Shown here: positions 17,363-26,551 of the stretch, one piece after another
How positions within the stretch are numbered: the stretch's first letter is position 1
Layout: each line of letters begins with the position of its first letter
Assembly (NCBI RefSeq): GCF_002153605.1
Contig: NZ_JOPG01000014.1
Coordinates: 1 to 64,000 of the forward strand
Length of the DNA: 64,000 nt
Direction: 5' to 3'
From: Acetobacter malorum
GTDB lineage: Bacteria > Pseudomonadota > Alphaproteobacteria > Acetobacterales > Acetobacteraceae
Translations under genes and position numbers: made by a program
The notes under the pieces: model-generated
Seen by the model: only the letters and a program-made list of their open reading frames with translations
Database searches by the model: none
What the model was told of the DNA's origin: nothing

Positions 17363-18183
17363 TGTGAGAAGAACAGGTCCGTCAGGAGGTAATCAAAGGC
17401 CAGCAGCAGGATGGATGCAGCCACCACGGCGGAGGTTGTGGCGGTGCCAACGCCTTCCGCGCCGCCTTTGCTATTATAGCCGTAATAGCAGCCCATCAGG
17501 GCGATCAGGAAGCCGAACAGGGCGGCTTTGACCAGCCCGACGGTGACATCAATCACCTTTACCGAATTCAGCGTGGCGGTGATGTAGGCGTGGGGAGAAA
17601 AGCCGAGCTTGACGACGGAGACAGTAAAGCCCCCGGCCACACCCAGCACGTCCGCCACCAGCACCAGCAGCGGCAGGGCAATCAGTCCCGCCAGCAGGCG
17701 CGGGGCCACCAGATACTTCATGGGGTTGGTGGAGAGGGTGGTGAGTGCATCCACCTGATCCGTCACCCGCATGGTGCCAATTTCCGCCGCCATGGCAGCA
17801 CCCACGCGGCCCGCCACCATCAGCCCGGCCAGAACAGGCCCCAGCTCACGGGTTACGGCCAGCACCACAATGCCTGCAATGGCGCTCTGCACATGGTACT
17901 GCGCAAAGCCGGTGTAGGATTGCAGGGCGATCACACCGCCAGAGAACAGGGCCGTCAGTGCCACCACAGGCAGTGAGAAAAACCCGGTTTCCAGAAACGT
18001 GGACAGGAACACGCGCCCGTAAAACGGCGGCCTGAAAATATGAGAGAGGCCGGAGAGCGCAAACAGCGTCAGAGACCCCGCTGCGCGGATCAGGCCGAGG
18101 GTAGTACGGCCCAGTTTGGCCACAAGATCGAGCAACATATCCATCCGGTCAGGCGGTCCGGTCCTGTTTCTGGGGTGAGTCAT
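17359..18183 (-). CDS. mlaE: MlaE-family ABC permease
   Basis: The 274-aa integral membrane protein shows the MlaE/DUF140 family hallmarks: an amphipathic N-terminal helix, ALTALFSGGVIALQSYTGF, ELGPVLAGLMVAGRVGAAMAAEIGTM, and the end MGCYYGYNSKGGAEGVGTAT. With MlaF it forms the inner-membrane core of a retrograde phospholipid transporter that keeps the outer leaflet asymmetric. It is first in the coupled pair and diverges from ugd. Confidence 0.92.
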   Translation of the reverse strand: MTHPRNRTGPPDRMDMLLDLVAKLGRTTLGLIRAAGSLTLFALSGLSHIFRPPFYGRVFLSTFLETGFFSLPVVALTALFSGGVIALQSYTGFAQYHVQSAIAGIVVLAVTRELGPVLAGLMVAGRVGAAMAAEIGTMRVTDQVDALTTLSTNPMKYLVAPRLLAGLIALPLLVLVADVLGVAGGFTVSVVKLGFSPHAYITATLNSVKVIDVTVGLVKAALFGFLIALMGCYYGYNSKGGAEGVGTATTSAVVAASILLLAFDYLLTDLFFSQ

Positions 18184-18341
18184 AAGGAACGTTCAGCCGT
18201 AGCGTGAAGTCAGGGGGCCGTCAAAGGTCCGGTTATAAAAATGCGACATCAAGCATTGCGACAATCGCCTGCGGAGGGCATTGGTGTCAGCCAGTTTTGA
18301 AGTCTACCCAATGGATAATGAGTAAGGCAGGAGGGCAGGGA

Positions 18342-19667
18342 ATGCGCATAGCCATGATCGGCGGCGGGTATGTCGGGCTTGTATCAGGCGCGTGTTTTGC
18401 CGAGTTCGGCATTAATGTCGCAATTGTTGAAACCAACCCCGCGCGTCTGTCCGCTTTGCGGGAAGGCCGTATTCCCATTTACGAGCCGGGGCTGGATGCG
18501 CTGGTAGCGTCCAACAGTCAGGCAGGCCGTCTGACGTTTGGAGATGATATTGCCAGCGCCGTGTCCGGGGCAGAGGCTGTGTTCATTGCCGTGGGCACGC
18601 CGCCCCGCAATGGCGATGGCGCTGCGGACATGCAGTATGTCCACGCCGCCGCCCGCCAGATTGCCGAGGCCCTGACCGGCTATGCCGTGATTGTCACCAA
18701 ATCCACCGTGCCGGTGGGCAGCAGCCGCCGTATTGCCGAGATTATCCGGCAGGCGCGCCCGGAGGCAGATTTTGATGTGGCCTCCAACCCGGAATTCCTG
18801 CGGGAGGGCAGCGCCATTGGCGACTTCATGCGGCCGGACCGTGTGATTATCGGGCTGGACCAGACGCGCCCGGAACGTGCGAGCCGGGCAGAAGATGTGC
18901 TGCGCCGGGTGTATCGCCCGCTGTCCGTGATTGAAGCGCCGCTGCTCTTCACCGGGCTGGAAACGGCGGAACTGACCAAATACGCCTCCAATTCCTTCCT
19001 GGCGATGAAGATCTCCTTCATCAATGAAATGGCCGATCTGTGCGAAACGCTGGGTGCGGACGTGCATGATCTGGCCCGCGGCATGGGGCTGGACGGGCGC
19101 ATTGGCCGCAAGTTCCTGCAACCCGGGCCCGGTTATGGGGGTTCCTGCTTCCCCAAGGATACGCTGGCCCTCTCCCGCATTGCGCAGGAAGCCCATAGCG
19201 CCTGCCGTCTGGTGGAAACCACGGTGCAGGTGAACGAGGCGCGGAAGGCCGGCATGGCCGGGCGCATTATTGCGGCCTGTGGCGGCTCGGTGGCGGGCAA
19301 GACGGTGGCCGTGCTGGGGCTGACCTTTAAGCCGGAAACAGATGATATGCGCGAATCCGCGTCTATCCCGATTCTGCATCGTCTGGCGGAAGCCGGCGCG
19401 GATATTCGGGCGTATGACCCGGTGGGTATGACAGCAGCCAGACCGCTGCTGCCGGAAAGTGTCACCTATTGTGCCGATGCGCTCGATGCGGCGGAGCAAG
19501 CGGATGTGCTGGTCGTGCTGACGGAGTGGAACATTTTCCGCGCGCTCTCCCCGGTGGAACTCAGCCAGCGGATGCGCACTCGTACCATTGTGGACCTGCG
19601 CAATATTTTTGACCCCGCCGCCATGCGCGCTGCCGGGTTTACCTATGAGTCCGTGGGGCGTCCGTAA
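18342..19667 (+). CDS. ugd: UDP-glucose 6-dehydrogenase
   Basis: Oxidises UDP-glucose to UDP-glucuronate with two NAD+, feeding exopolysaccharide and surface-glycan synthesis. ATG 18342 is preceded by GGAGGG and places the Rossmann motif (MRIAMIGGGYVGLVSGACFA) at the N-terminus; the longer open frame upstream is not supported. The catalytic Cys lies in GPGYGGSCFPKDTLAL (about residue 269). VTKSTVPVGSS and FKPETDDMRESAS are further family motifs. The length of 441 aa is standard. Confidence 0.95.
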   Translation: MRIAMIGGGYVGLVSGACFAEFGINVAIVETNPARLSALREGRIPIYEPGLDALVASNSQAGRLTFGDDIASAVSGAEAVFIAVGTPPRNGDGAADMQYVHAAARQIAEALTGYAVIVTKSTVPVGSSRRIAEIIRQARPEADFDVASNPEFLREGSAIGDFMRPDRVIIGLDQTRPERASRAEDVLRRVYRPLSVIEAPLLFTGLETAELTKYASNSFLAMKISFINEMADLCETLGADVHDLARGMGLDGRIGRKFLQPGPGYGGSCFPKDTLALSRIAQEAHSACRLVETTVQVNEARKAGMAGRIIAACGGSVAGKTVAVLGLTFKPETDDMRESASIPILHRLAEAGADIRAYDPVGMTAARPLLPESVTYCADALDAAEQADVLVVLTEWNIFRALSPVELSQRMRTRTIVDLRNIFDPAAMRAAGFTYESVGRP

Positions 19668-19734
19668 GCCCCGGCTCTTGAGAACCGGGGTGTCCGCCCC
19701 CAGATGAGCGATACGATGATGGGGGAGAACGCTC

Positions 19735-21123
19735 TTGGCTAAACGACCAGCCCGCCAGTTTGCCTGCCGGGCCTGTGGGGCGGTGTATCCCAAATGGATG
19801 GGCCAGTGCGAGGCCTGCGGTGAGTGGAATACGCTGGAGGAAATCGCGGTGGAGCCGCTGGCGGCGTCTTCCCCCCGCGCCAGCAGCAAAGGCCGGCGCG
19901 TCAAGCTGGAAGGGCTGGAGGGCATGGCCGCTCCGCCACCGCGTATCCAGACCAGCATTGCAGAACTGGACCGCGTGCTGGGTGGCGGGCTGGTTCCGGC
20001 CTCTGTGGTGCTGGTGGGGGGTGATCCGGGGATCGGGAAATCCACTCTGCTGCTTCAGGCTGCCTGTAAGCTGGCGGCGAAGAGCGAGCGCGTTCTGTAT
20101 ATCTCGGGCGAGGAAGCGGTAGACCAGATCCGTCTGCGCGCCCTGCGTCTGGGCGTAGGGCAGGCGACGCTGGACCTCGCGGCCTCCATCAACGTGGCCG
20201 ACATTGTCGCCACGCTGGAAGCCGAGCCGGATGTGCGGGTGGTGGTGATCGATTCCATCCAGACCATGTGGCTGGAAACGGTGGAAAGCGCGCCCGGCTC
20301 GGTTTCTCAGGTGCGGGCCTGCGCGTTTGAACTGATCCGTCTGGCCAAGCGCAAAGGGTTCAGCCTGATACTGGTCGGGCATGTCACCAAGGAAGGGGCT
20401 TTGGCTGGCCCACGTGTGCTGGAGCATATGGTCGATGCCGTCATGTATTTTGAGGGCGACCGGGGGCATCAGTTCCGCATTTTGCGCGCTGCCAAAAACC
20501 GGTTTGGCGCTACGGATGAGATTGGCGTGTTTGCCATGACGGACCGGGGGCTGGAGGAAGTCTCTAACCCCTCAGCCCTGTTCCTTGCGGAACGACGCGG
20601 CAATATTGCCGGATCTGCCGTGTTTGCCGGGCTGGAAGGCACGCGGCCTGTTTTGCTGGAAGTTCAGGCGCTGCTGGCCCCCAAAAGTGGGGACAACGCA
20701 CCCCGCCGTGCCGTGGTGGGCTGGGATAGTGGCCGCCTGTCCATGCTGCTGGCGGTGCTGGAAACACGCTGCGGCGTGAAGCTTTCTGGCATGGATGTCT
20801 ATCTGAATGTGGCTGGCGGCCTGAAAGTGGCCGAACCTGCGGCCGATCTGGCCGTGGCGGCTGCCCTGATTTCCGCAGCAACCGGCATGCCGACCAGCGC
20901 GGGTGAGGTCTATTTTGGCGAGGTCGGGTTGTCTGGCGAAGTGCGGCAGGTCTCACAGGCCGATGCGCGCCTGAAGGAAGCCGCCAAGCTGGGGTTTGAT
21001 AAAGCCGTGCTGCCGCGCCGTATTGCCCGTGGGAGTGCGCGCACCAAACCGCCTGAAGGCCTGACCCTGCGCGAGATTGGGCATGTGGCTGATCTGGTGA
21101 CGGCGGATATGGAGGCAGACTGA
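19735..21123 (+). CDS. radA: DNA repair protein RadA
   Basis: RadA is a RecA-like branch-migration helicase acting in recombinational repair. The 462-aa product begins with a four-Cys zinc finger (Cys 11, 14, 25, 28, in CRACG and CEACGEW), then Walker A GDPGIGKST (about 97-105), the diagnostic KNRFG, and a Lon-protease-like C-terminal domain. The TTG start at 19735 is fixed by the zinc finger's closeness to the N-terminus and a GGGGGAGAA purine stretch upstream. Confidence 0.96.
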   Translation: MAKRPARQFACRACGAVYPKWMGQCEACGEWNTLEEIAVEPLAASSPRASSKGRRVKLEGLEGMAAPPPRIQTSIAELDRVLGGGLVPASVVLVGGDPGIGKSTLLLQAACKLAAKSERVLYISGEEAVDQIRLRALRLGVGQATLDLAASINVADIVATLEAEPDVRVVVIDSIQTMWLETVESAPGSVSQVRACAFELIRLAKRKGFSLILVGHVTKEGALAGPRVLEHMVDAVMYFEGDRGHQFRILRAAKNRFGATDEIGVFAMTDRGLEEVSNPSALFLAERRGNIAGSAVFAGLEGTRPVLLEVQALLAPKSGDNAPRRAVVGWDSGRLSMLLAVLETRCGVKLSGMDVYLNVAGGLKVAEPAADLAVAAALISAATGMPTSAGEVYFGEVGLSGEVRQVSQADARLKEAAKLGFDKAVLPRRIARGSARTKPPEGLTLREIGHVADLVTADMEAD

Positions 21124-21150
21124 CTGCCGAAAAAAGCGAGAGAGAACGGA

Positions 21151-21179
21151 TTGTCAGGCCCGTTTGATCTCGCTATAGT
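21151..21179 (+). promoter_or_regulatory. Sigma-70-type promoter of tRNA-Gly
   Basis: TTGTCA (21151-21156) and TATAGT (21174-21179) are separated by exactly 17 bp. The predicted start falls some 8 bp before the mature tRNA 5' end. Confidence 0.75.
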
Positions 21180-21193
21180 GCGCGCCACGGTAT

Positions 21194-21267
21194 GCGGATG
21201 TAGTTCAATGGTAGAACGGCAGCTTCCCAAGCTGCATACGGGGGTTCGATTCCCCTCATCCGCTCCA
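21194..21267 (+). tRNA. tRNA-Gly (anticodon CCC)
   Basis: The 74-nt gene folds as a cloverleaf: acceptor GCGGATG / CATCCGC with U discriminator, anticodon stem GCAGC / GCTGC closing the loop TTCCCAA, and a T arm GGGGTTCGATTCCCC. The 3' CCA is encoded. The anticodon CCC reads GGG. An AT-rich accessory segment begins immediately downstream. Confidence 0.97.
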
Positions 21268-21608
21268 ATTCCCAAAAATCCAATAAAAACACCAAATTGC
21301 AGATGTGCAGTTGTTGCTGGTTGATGCCGTATTGGGTGTCGTTCTGCGATAATCTTTTATGTTGGGGGAAAATGCTGAAATGTTTGGTCGGAAGCCGGAC
21401 AGTCGGCGAATAAAAATTTTCGACGTTTGAGTGGAAGCATTTTGGTAAGGTTGAGCAGTATATCTGATGCATAAAGAAAAATATTAGTCGAAAAACTGAC
21501 GGAAATCTGGGCGCAAAATGTATTTGCGGGGTAGCCATGGAATAGATGAACTGATCGGATGCGTTAATGGGTGAGACAGAGGCAGCGTCATAGATAAATG
21601 ACGTACAC

Positions 21609-22247
21609 CTACTCGACATACTGGCCTACTTGCTGCTGCCCTTCATCAAACCAAAAAGGAGAAGACCAGTAAGCTTGGTTATTTTCGGTGATATCCAGTG
21701 GTGAAGAACCGAGAAAAGCTAGTTGAGAAAAATCTGGAAGATCAGCTTGAAATTTCGCGGGAGAGAAAAACTGTTTTCTACAAATGATGCCTGCTTTTGT
21801 AAACGCAACTCTATAGCCAAATTTACTGAATAGAGCTAAATAACACAGAGATAGTAATGAAATTATTGGGTTTTTGTGATTTATTTTATTAATTACTCCG
21901 TTTATTATTTTGTTTATATTTGTGTCGTATTTTGCTCCTTTCCATGAGTTGCAACCCTTCTCGGAATATTTTCGACCTTTAAGTTCCAAAGGAGTGTTGC
22001 ATAGTAACGTCAAGCCCGCTCGAGTATTCGTGGGAACCAATGTTCGAGCAGCCCTTAGGTCTGCTTTTAAAGCTTGTTGCGGAATTATATGTTCGAGTGA
22101 GAACTGATCTTTTGCGAGTAATCTTCCGCACATGCAGCACCTGATTTTATCAGTGTTTGCACTGCTGGGATCAAAAATAGAATGGTCTTGTTGTAATTTT
22201 AGGAAGAGTTCTTCTTTTATAGAAGGGTGGTCGATTTGTTGTGACAT
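21609..22247 (-). CDS. HNH-type endonuclease domain protein
   Basis: The 212-aa product has Cys pair CCMCGRLL, then FSLEHIIPQ and LLCNTPLELKGRKYSEKGCN, matching the zinc-ribbon plus beta-beta-alpha layout of HNH endonucleases (His in LEH, Asn in CN). ATG 22247 is chosen over a TTG 12 codons upstream; AAGGAT stands about 11 bp before it. Base composition is clearly lower in GC than flanking radA and poxB, and the gene sits between a tRNA and poxB, so it was probably acquired. It may be a defence or mobile-element nuclease; no partner gene is evident. Confidence 0.72.
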   Translation of the reverse strand: MSQQIDHPSIKEELFLKLQQDHSIFDPSSANTDKIRCCMCGRLLAKDQFSLEHIIPQQALKADLRAARTLVPTNTRAGLTLLCNTPLELKGRKYSEKGCNSWKGAKYDTNINKIINGVINKINHKNPIISLLSLCYLALFSKFGYRVAFTKAGIICRKQFFSPAKFQADLPDFSQLAFLGSSPLDITENNQAYWSSPFWFDEGQQQVGQYVE

Positions 22248-22465
22248 GTGAATGGGATGATCCTTAGTCAATATTATGCTCAAGGCTTCTGGTAAATTTT
22301 TCTATGTAATATTTTAAGTATGACCATAAGAGAATTCCAGACAGTCTGTTAGTTCTTAAATTTGAAAACACTTTTTCTAAAAAATGGATTGTCTGAATAA
22401 AAAAGAGGAGCATCACGCAAAAAAAGATGCCCCGCAACCAGAATTTCGAAAACTGCTGCCTTATT

Positions 22466-24199
22466 TTACCGGAGAAACGGAAGATTCGTTTTGGCAACAT
22501 CAAGTATTTCGTCACCCCGCCCGTTCATCACGGCTTTCAGGGCGTAGAGGCTAAAGCCGGTAATCTGGGCTTTTTCAATTTTGGGTGGCATGGCGAGTTC
22601 CTGCGTGTTGGTCACAGCATCCAGCACGGCGGGGCCGGGGTGGTTGAGAATTTCATCCACGGCAGCGGGCAGGTCCGCCGGATTTTCAACCCGCACGGCG
22701 TGCAGGCCCATGGCGCGAGCCATGGCGGCAAAGTCCGGGTTTTACAGGTTCACACCGGTTTCCAGATAACCTGCGGCTTTCATTTCCATCGCGACAAAGC
22801 CGAGCGAGCCATTGTTCACGATAATCAGCTTAACCGGCAGTTTTTCCTGCGTCAGTGTGATCAGGTCGCCCATCAGCATGGTAAAGCCACCGTCGCCCGA
22901 AAGGCTGATTACCTGCCGGCCAGGCTGCGCCACCTGTGCGCCAATGGCCTGCGGCAAGGCGTTGGCCATAGAGCCGTGGACAAAGGAGCCAATCAGCTGC
23001 CGCCGACCATTCATGGTCAGATAACGGGCGGCCCAGACGGTGGGGGTGCCAACATCTGCGGTGAAAATGGCATCATCGGCGGCGGCCTGATCGACAAGCC
23101 TTGTGAGGTATTGCGGGTGGATGGGGCCTTTGCCGCCGGTTGCCAGATCATCCAGCCCTTGCCGGGCTTTGGCATACAGTTCCAGACTGCGGTCCAGATG
23201 GCTGCGGTCGGTGCGCACGGGCAGGAGAGGTAACAGGGCGTCCAGTGTGGAGGCAACATCGCCCACCAGCCCCAGAGCCAGCGTGCAGCGGCGGCCAAGC
23301 TGTTCTGGCCGGATATCAATCTGCGCAATTTTGGCATTTTCCGGATAGAACTGCCGGTAAGGGAAGTCCGTGCCCAGCATCAGCACCACATCGGCGGCCA
23401 TCAGAGTGTGATAGCCGGAGGAAAAGCCGATCAGCCCCGTCATGCCGACATCATAGGGGTTATCGTATTCCACATGCTCCTTGCCGCCCAGCGCGTGGAC
23501 AATGGGAGCCTTCAGCGCTTCCGCCAGCTTTAAAAGCTGCTTATGGGCACCGGCACAGCCGCGCCCGGCCAGCAGGGTGATTTTCTTGCCGCTCTTTAAA
23601 AGCGTTGCCAGTGCGCTCAGCTCATCTTCTGACGGGATAACGCGCGGGGCTTTAGGCAGAAGAGCAGATTGTGCAGAAATAGCCGTTGTCACAGCCGTTT
23701 TCAGCGCGACATCACCGGGGATGACAATAACGGCCACGCCGCGCTGCCCCACGGCGGCGCGAATGGCTAGCTCAACAAGGCGCGGGGCCTGTTCAGGCGA
23801 GGAAATGGTCTCGCAATAATGGCTGCATTCCCGGAACAGGGCTTCCGGACGTGTTTCCTGAAAATAACCCGACCCCAGTTCCGGGCTGGGAATCTGGGCG
23901 GCAATGGCCAGAACCGGCACACGGGAGCGGTGCGCGTCATACAGCCCATTAATAAGGTGCAGGTTGCCCGGCCCGCAGGACCCCGCGCACACGGCCAGTT
24001 TGCCGGTCACATGGGCGGCACCAGCGGCGGCAAAAGCGGCGACTTCCTCGTGCCGGACATGCACCCAGCGGATTGATTTATGTTTGAGCAGGCTATCTGT
24101 AATGCCGTTCAGGCTGTCTCCCACCACGCCGTAAATGGCGTCCACACCAGCGGTTTCAAGCGTCTGGACAATAACTTCTGAAACATTGGGTTTAGCCAT
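22466..24199 (-). pseudogene. poxB: Pyruvate oxidase/dehydrogenase (quinone) PoxB interrupted by an in-frame TAA
   Basis: The frame encodes a full-length ThDP- and FAD-dependent pyruvate:quinone oxidase (pyruvate to acetate and CO2) of about 577 codons. TAA at 22742-22744 replaces codon 486, right after GYLETGVNL; the same frame then continues NPDFAAMARAMGLHAV... to the expected end FLR. No frameshift is needed, so one substitution explains the break. The 485-aa truncated product keeps the ThDP motif ([12 protein letters not shown]...NNGS) but lacks about 91 residues, including the region matching the C-terminal membrane-binding part of E. coli PoxB. Readthrough or a sequencing error are alternatives. 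Confidence 0.85.
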
Positions 24200-24936
24200 A
24201 TGGCGTCAGTTCCTTCTGGTTGGGCGGGAGGCGGAGCAGCGCGGTGTAATCCCTGTAATGACAGTGGGAACGGATCAGCCGGAAGCAGGTTGGAGGCGGG
24301 GGCCGTCACAATTTTGTGACGGACTGAGGGCGGGGAGGAACGCCCTCCGTGTTTTCTGCTGCTCGCAACGGCTCACGATTTTGTGTTGTCTGAGAAGGCC
24401 CGGAAATCTGCTTTCTTGCTCAGAGGCAAATCGAAAACGAATAATTTTTTTGTTTCGGGTTCGTATAGTATTAAGCAGATAATCTACAACATCATTCTCT
24501 TTTCAAAACTATATGTTTAGAGAAATGTCTTTTTATTCTTTGTCTTTTCCATGTGGAATATGTTAATAATCCCACCGTGCGGTAATAATCGTAAAAGCAC
24601 GTTACGCTTGAAAATAATATAATATCGTGCAAACCTCATATTGTTATGAAGTTGTTATAATATTTTAGAGCGTTGTCCGGGCTCTGTACGTCCAGCCTTC
24701 TGGCTGGTGTGTGCGGTTGACTGGCGGAGCCTGATGTCTGGTCTTCGCACATCTGTGCGCAGGGTTTTTCCAGACAGAGGCTGGAATTTTATGTGGAGGA
24801 AGAAAGGGATCTTCTGGTCCCAAATGTCAGAGCCTCAGGGGCAGAAGCACAAGATGTGCCCCGAGGCAAAAAGAGGGAGTGTTATGGCATGAGACAGAGT
24901 ATGGCGGCCTGTTGCCGCAGTGTGTGCTAGGGCACC
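24200..24936. other. 737-bp intergenic region, AT-rich in the middle
   Basis: No convincing gene is seen. The segment about 24420-24670 is strongly AT-rich and has TATAAT-like hexamers (24618-24623 and 24656-24661) without good -35 partners. A small CCAGCC/GGCTGG hairpin occurs at about 24691-24706. It probably holds the promoter regions of poxB and of the downstream porin gene. Confidence 0.4.
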
Positions 24937-26481
24937 ATGCGCAAGACAGTTCATTCTCTTGTTCTGGGCGGTCTGGGCCTGTGTATGTCTTTTGGGATGC
25001 AAAGCCAAAGCGCACAGGCGGATACAACGCTGGTGTCTGTGCGTGGTCTGACGCTGCAGGGCGGTCTGGACATTGGGGGTTCAGCCTTTTTTGTTCCCAA
25101 TGCCAACTTTGGCGCGGGTTCTTACGCACCCCAGAAAAACGGTGCCTATCAGCGGCATAAAAACCCTGTTTATGGTGAGTTTTACGGCAAACCCATTCTG
25201 ACCGGCCAGTGGGCGCTGGGGCATGGTTTTACGGTTATTGGCAGAGCCTCCGCCCTCGGTGCGACGACGCTGGGCAACGGGGATGCGGAAGAGGTGTCTC
25301 AAACCTCCGGCACACCCCGTTCTATTTATCTGGAAGAAGCCAATCTGGGCGTGGAAATGCCCGTCAAGCTTTTCGGAAATCCTAACAAACTGACAATTCT
25401 GGGTGGCAGGCAGGCCTTTGCGGTGGATGATGGCTTCCTGATTGGCAAAGGCACCTACAGTGCCGGCAACCGTGGCGCATGGTGGTATGCACCGCGCTTT
25501 GCCTTTTCCGGCCCCGGTGTCATCAAGCTGGAAGGCAACCCGGTGCGCGCCGATGTCTTCATGCTGGAGAGCAACTCCGATAATGATATCGACAAGGGGT
25601 ATGACCGCCCTAAAACCAAGTTTGTCGGGTTTGACGTCAGCTGGTTTGTCAATCGTCCCGGCGGGCATGGGGAAAACACCTATGCGGACCGCGCGGCGTT
25701 TGTAACGCTTACCTACTTCCATGTGCGTGAGGCCGATACGTCCGCACACTATGATTATTCCGCCCGTGCGGACAGGGAGGGGATGAACGTGGCCTCCCTG
25801 AGCTGGGGCGGCACGTTATTCCCCATCAAACAGCTTGGCATTTCCAAGAACTTTACGTTCTACGGAGATTTTGTATCCGAGCAGAACAGTCACGCTGGCA
25901 ATGGGTATCAATCTGTTGAGGCCTACGGCATGTTTCTTGAGCCCGGCTACAGATTTTCCATGCTGCCCTGGCAGCCCTCCCTGTTCTATCGCTATACGCG
26001 CTATAGCGGTGCCAGAAACCCGGAAGGCTCCGTCAAACGGAGTTACGACACGTTCTTCCTGTATGACGGTAAGCGCTATTGTTATGGCGGGTACTGGCCG
26101 GGGGAAATTGTGGGGATGTATCTGGCCCCGCTTTCCAATCTGGAAGTGCATCAGATTGACCTGACAGCCACTCCGCCCGTGCATCTGATGAACCCGCAGG
26201 ACAGCCTGAAGCTTGGTCTGCATTATTATGATCTGTCTTTGCTTTATGCCACAGGGGCAGGCCTCAAACCCCATACCGGGCGGCATATTTCAGACGAGCT
26301 GGATGTCTCGGCTGAATATACGCTCAACGCCACAACATCCGCCGCGCTGACCGGAGGCGTTGCGTTTTCCGGCCCTGCCGGAAAGGCGCTGGCCCGCGCT
26401 GGCGTGCCCCAAAACTATGCCCTGCCGGACCTTGGCCACCATGCCGGTATTATCGAGGCTTACTTCTTCAAGCATTTCTAA
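24937..26481 (+). CDS. Outer-membrane beta-barrel porin (alginate-export-like)
   Basis: The 514-aa protein starts with a signal peptide (SLVLGGLGLCMSFGMQSQSAQA). It then shows alternating aromatic/hydrophobic strands and ends in EAYFFKHF, a C-terminal Phe typical of outer-membrane barrels. EEANLGVEM, GRQAFAVDDGFLIG and the Tyr/Trp-rich strands recall AlgE-like alginate-export or substrate-specific porins. The solute is not identifiable. Spacing to the downstream amino-acid permease is 70 bp on the same strand, so a joint uptake role is possible. Confidence 0.75.
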   Translation: MRKTVHSLVLGGLGLCMSFGMQSQSAQADTTLVSVRGLTLQGGLDIGGSAFFVPNANFGAGSYAPQKNGAYQRHKNPVYGEFYGKPILTGQWALGHGFTVIGRASALGATTLGNGDAEEVSQTSGTPRSIYLEEANLGVEMPVKLFGNPNKLTILGGRQAFAVDDGFLIGKGTYSAGNRGAWWYAPRFAFSGPGVIKLEGNPVRADVFMLESNSDNDIDKGYDRPKTKFVGFDVSWFVNRPGGHGENTYADRAAFVTLTYFHVREADTSAHYDYSARADREGMNVASLSWGGTLFPIKQLGISKNFTFYGDFVSEQNSHAGNGYQSVEAYGMFLEPGYRFSMLPWQPSLFYRYTRYSGARNPEGSVKRSYDTFFLYDGKRYCYGGYWPGEIVGMYLAPLSNLEVHQIDLTATPPVHLMNPQDSLKLGLHYYDLSLLYATGAGLKPHTGRHISDELDVSAEYTLNATTSAALTGGVAFSGPAGKALARAGVPQNYALPDLGHHAGIIEAYFFKHF

Positions 26482-26551
26482 CGGAAATTTCCCTCTTTCT
26501 TCCGAATGAGCAATAATCTCCCGGATAACAACAACACAGGACGCCGCGCTT

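Noticed and set aside
18384-20045. 553-aa open frame on the minus strand over ugd and radA
   Set aside because: It overlaps two well-supported genes in antisense and has no domain or start signal.
21173-21619. Minus-strand 148-aa open frame ending in a GIEPPYAAWEAAVLPLNYI-like segment
   Set aside because: The C-terminal part is the antisense translation of tRNA-Gly, a well-known false protein; the rest is AT-rich filler without protein character.
22264-22515. 83-aa minus-strand frame between the HNH gene and poxB
   Set aside because: It overlaps the poxB 3' end in another frame, and its composition (Phe/Leu/Lys-rich) is what AT-rich DNA gives by chance.
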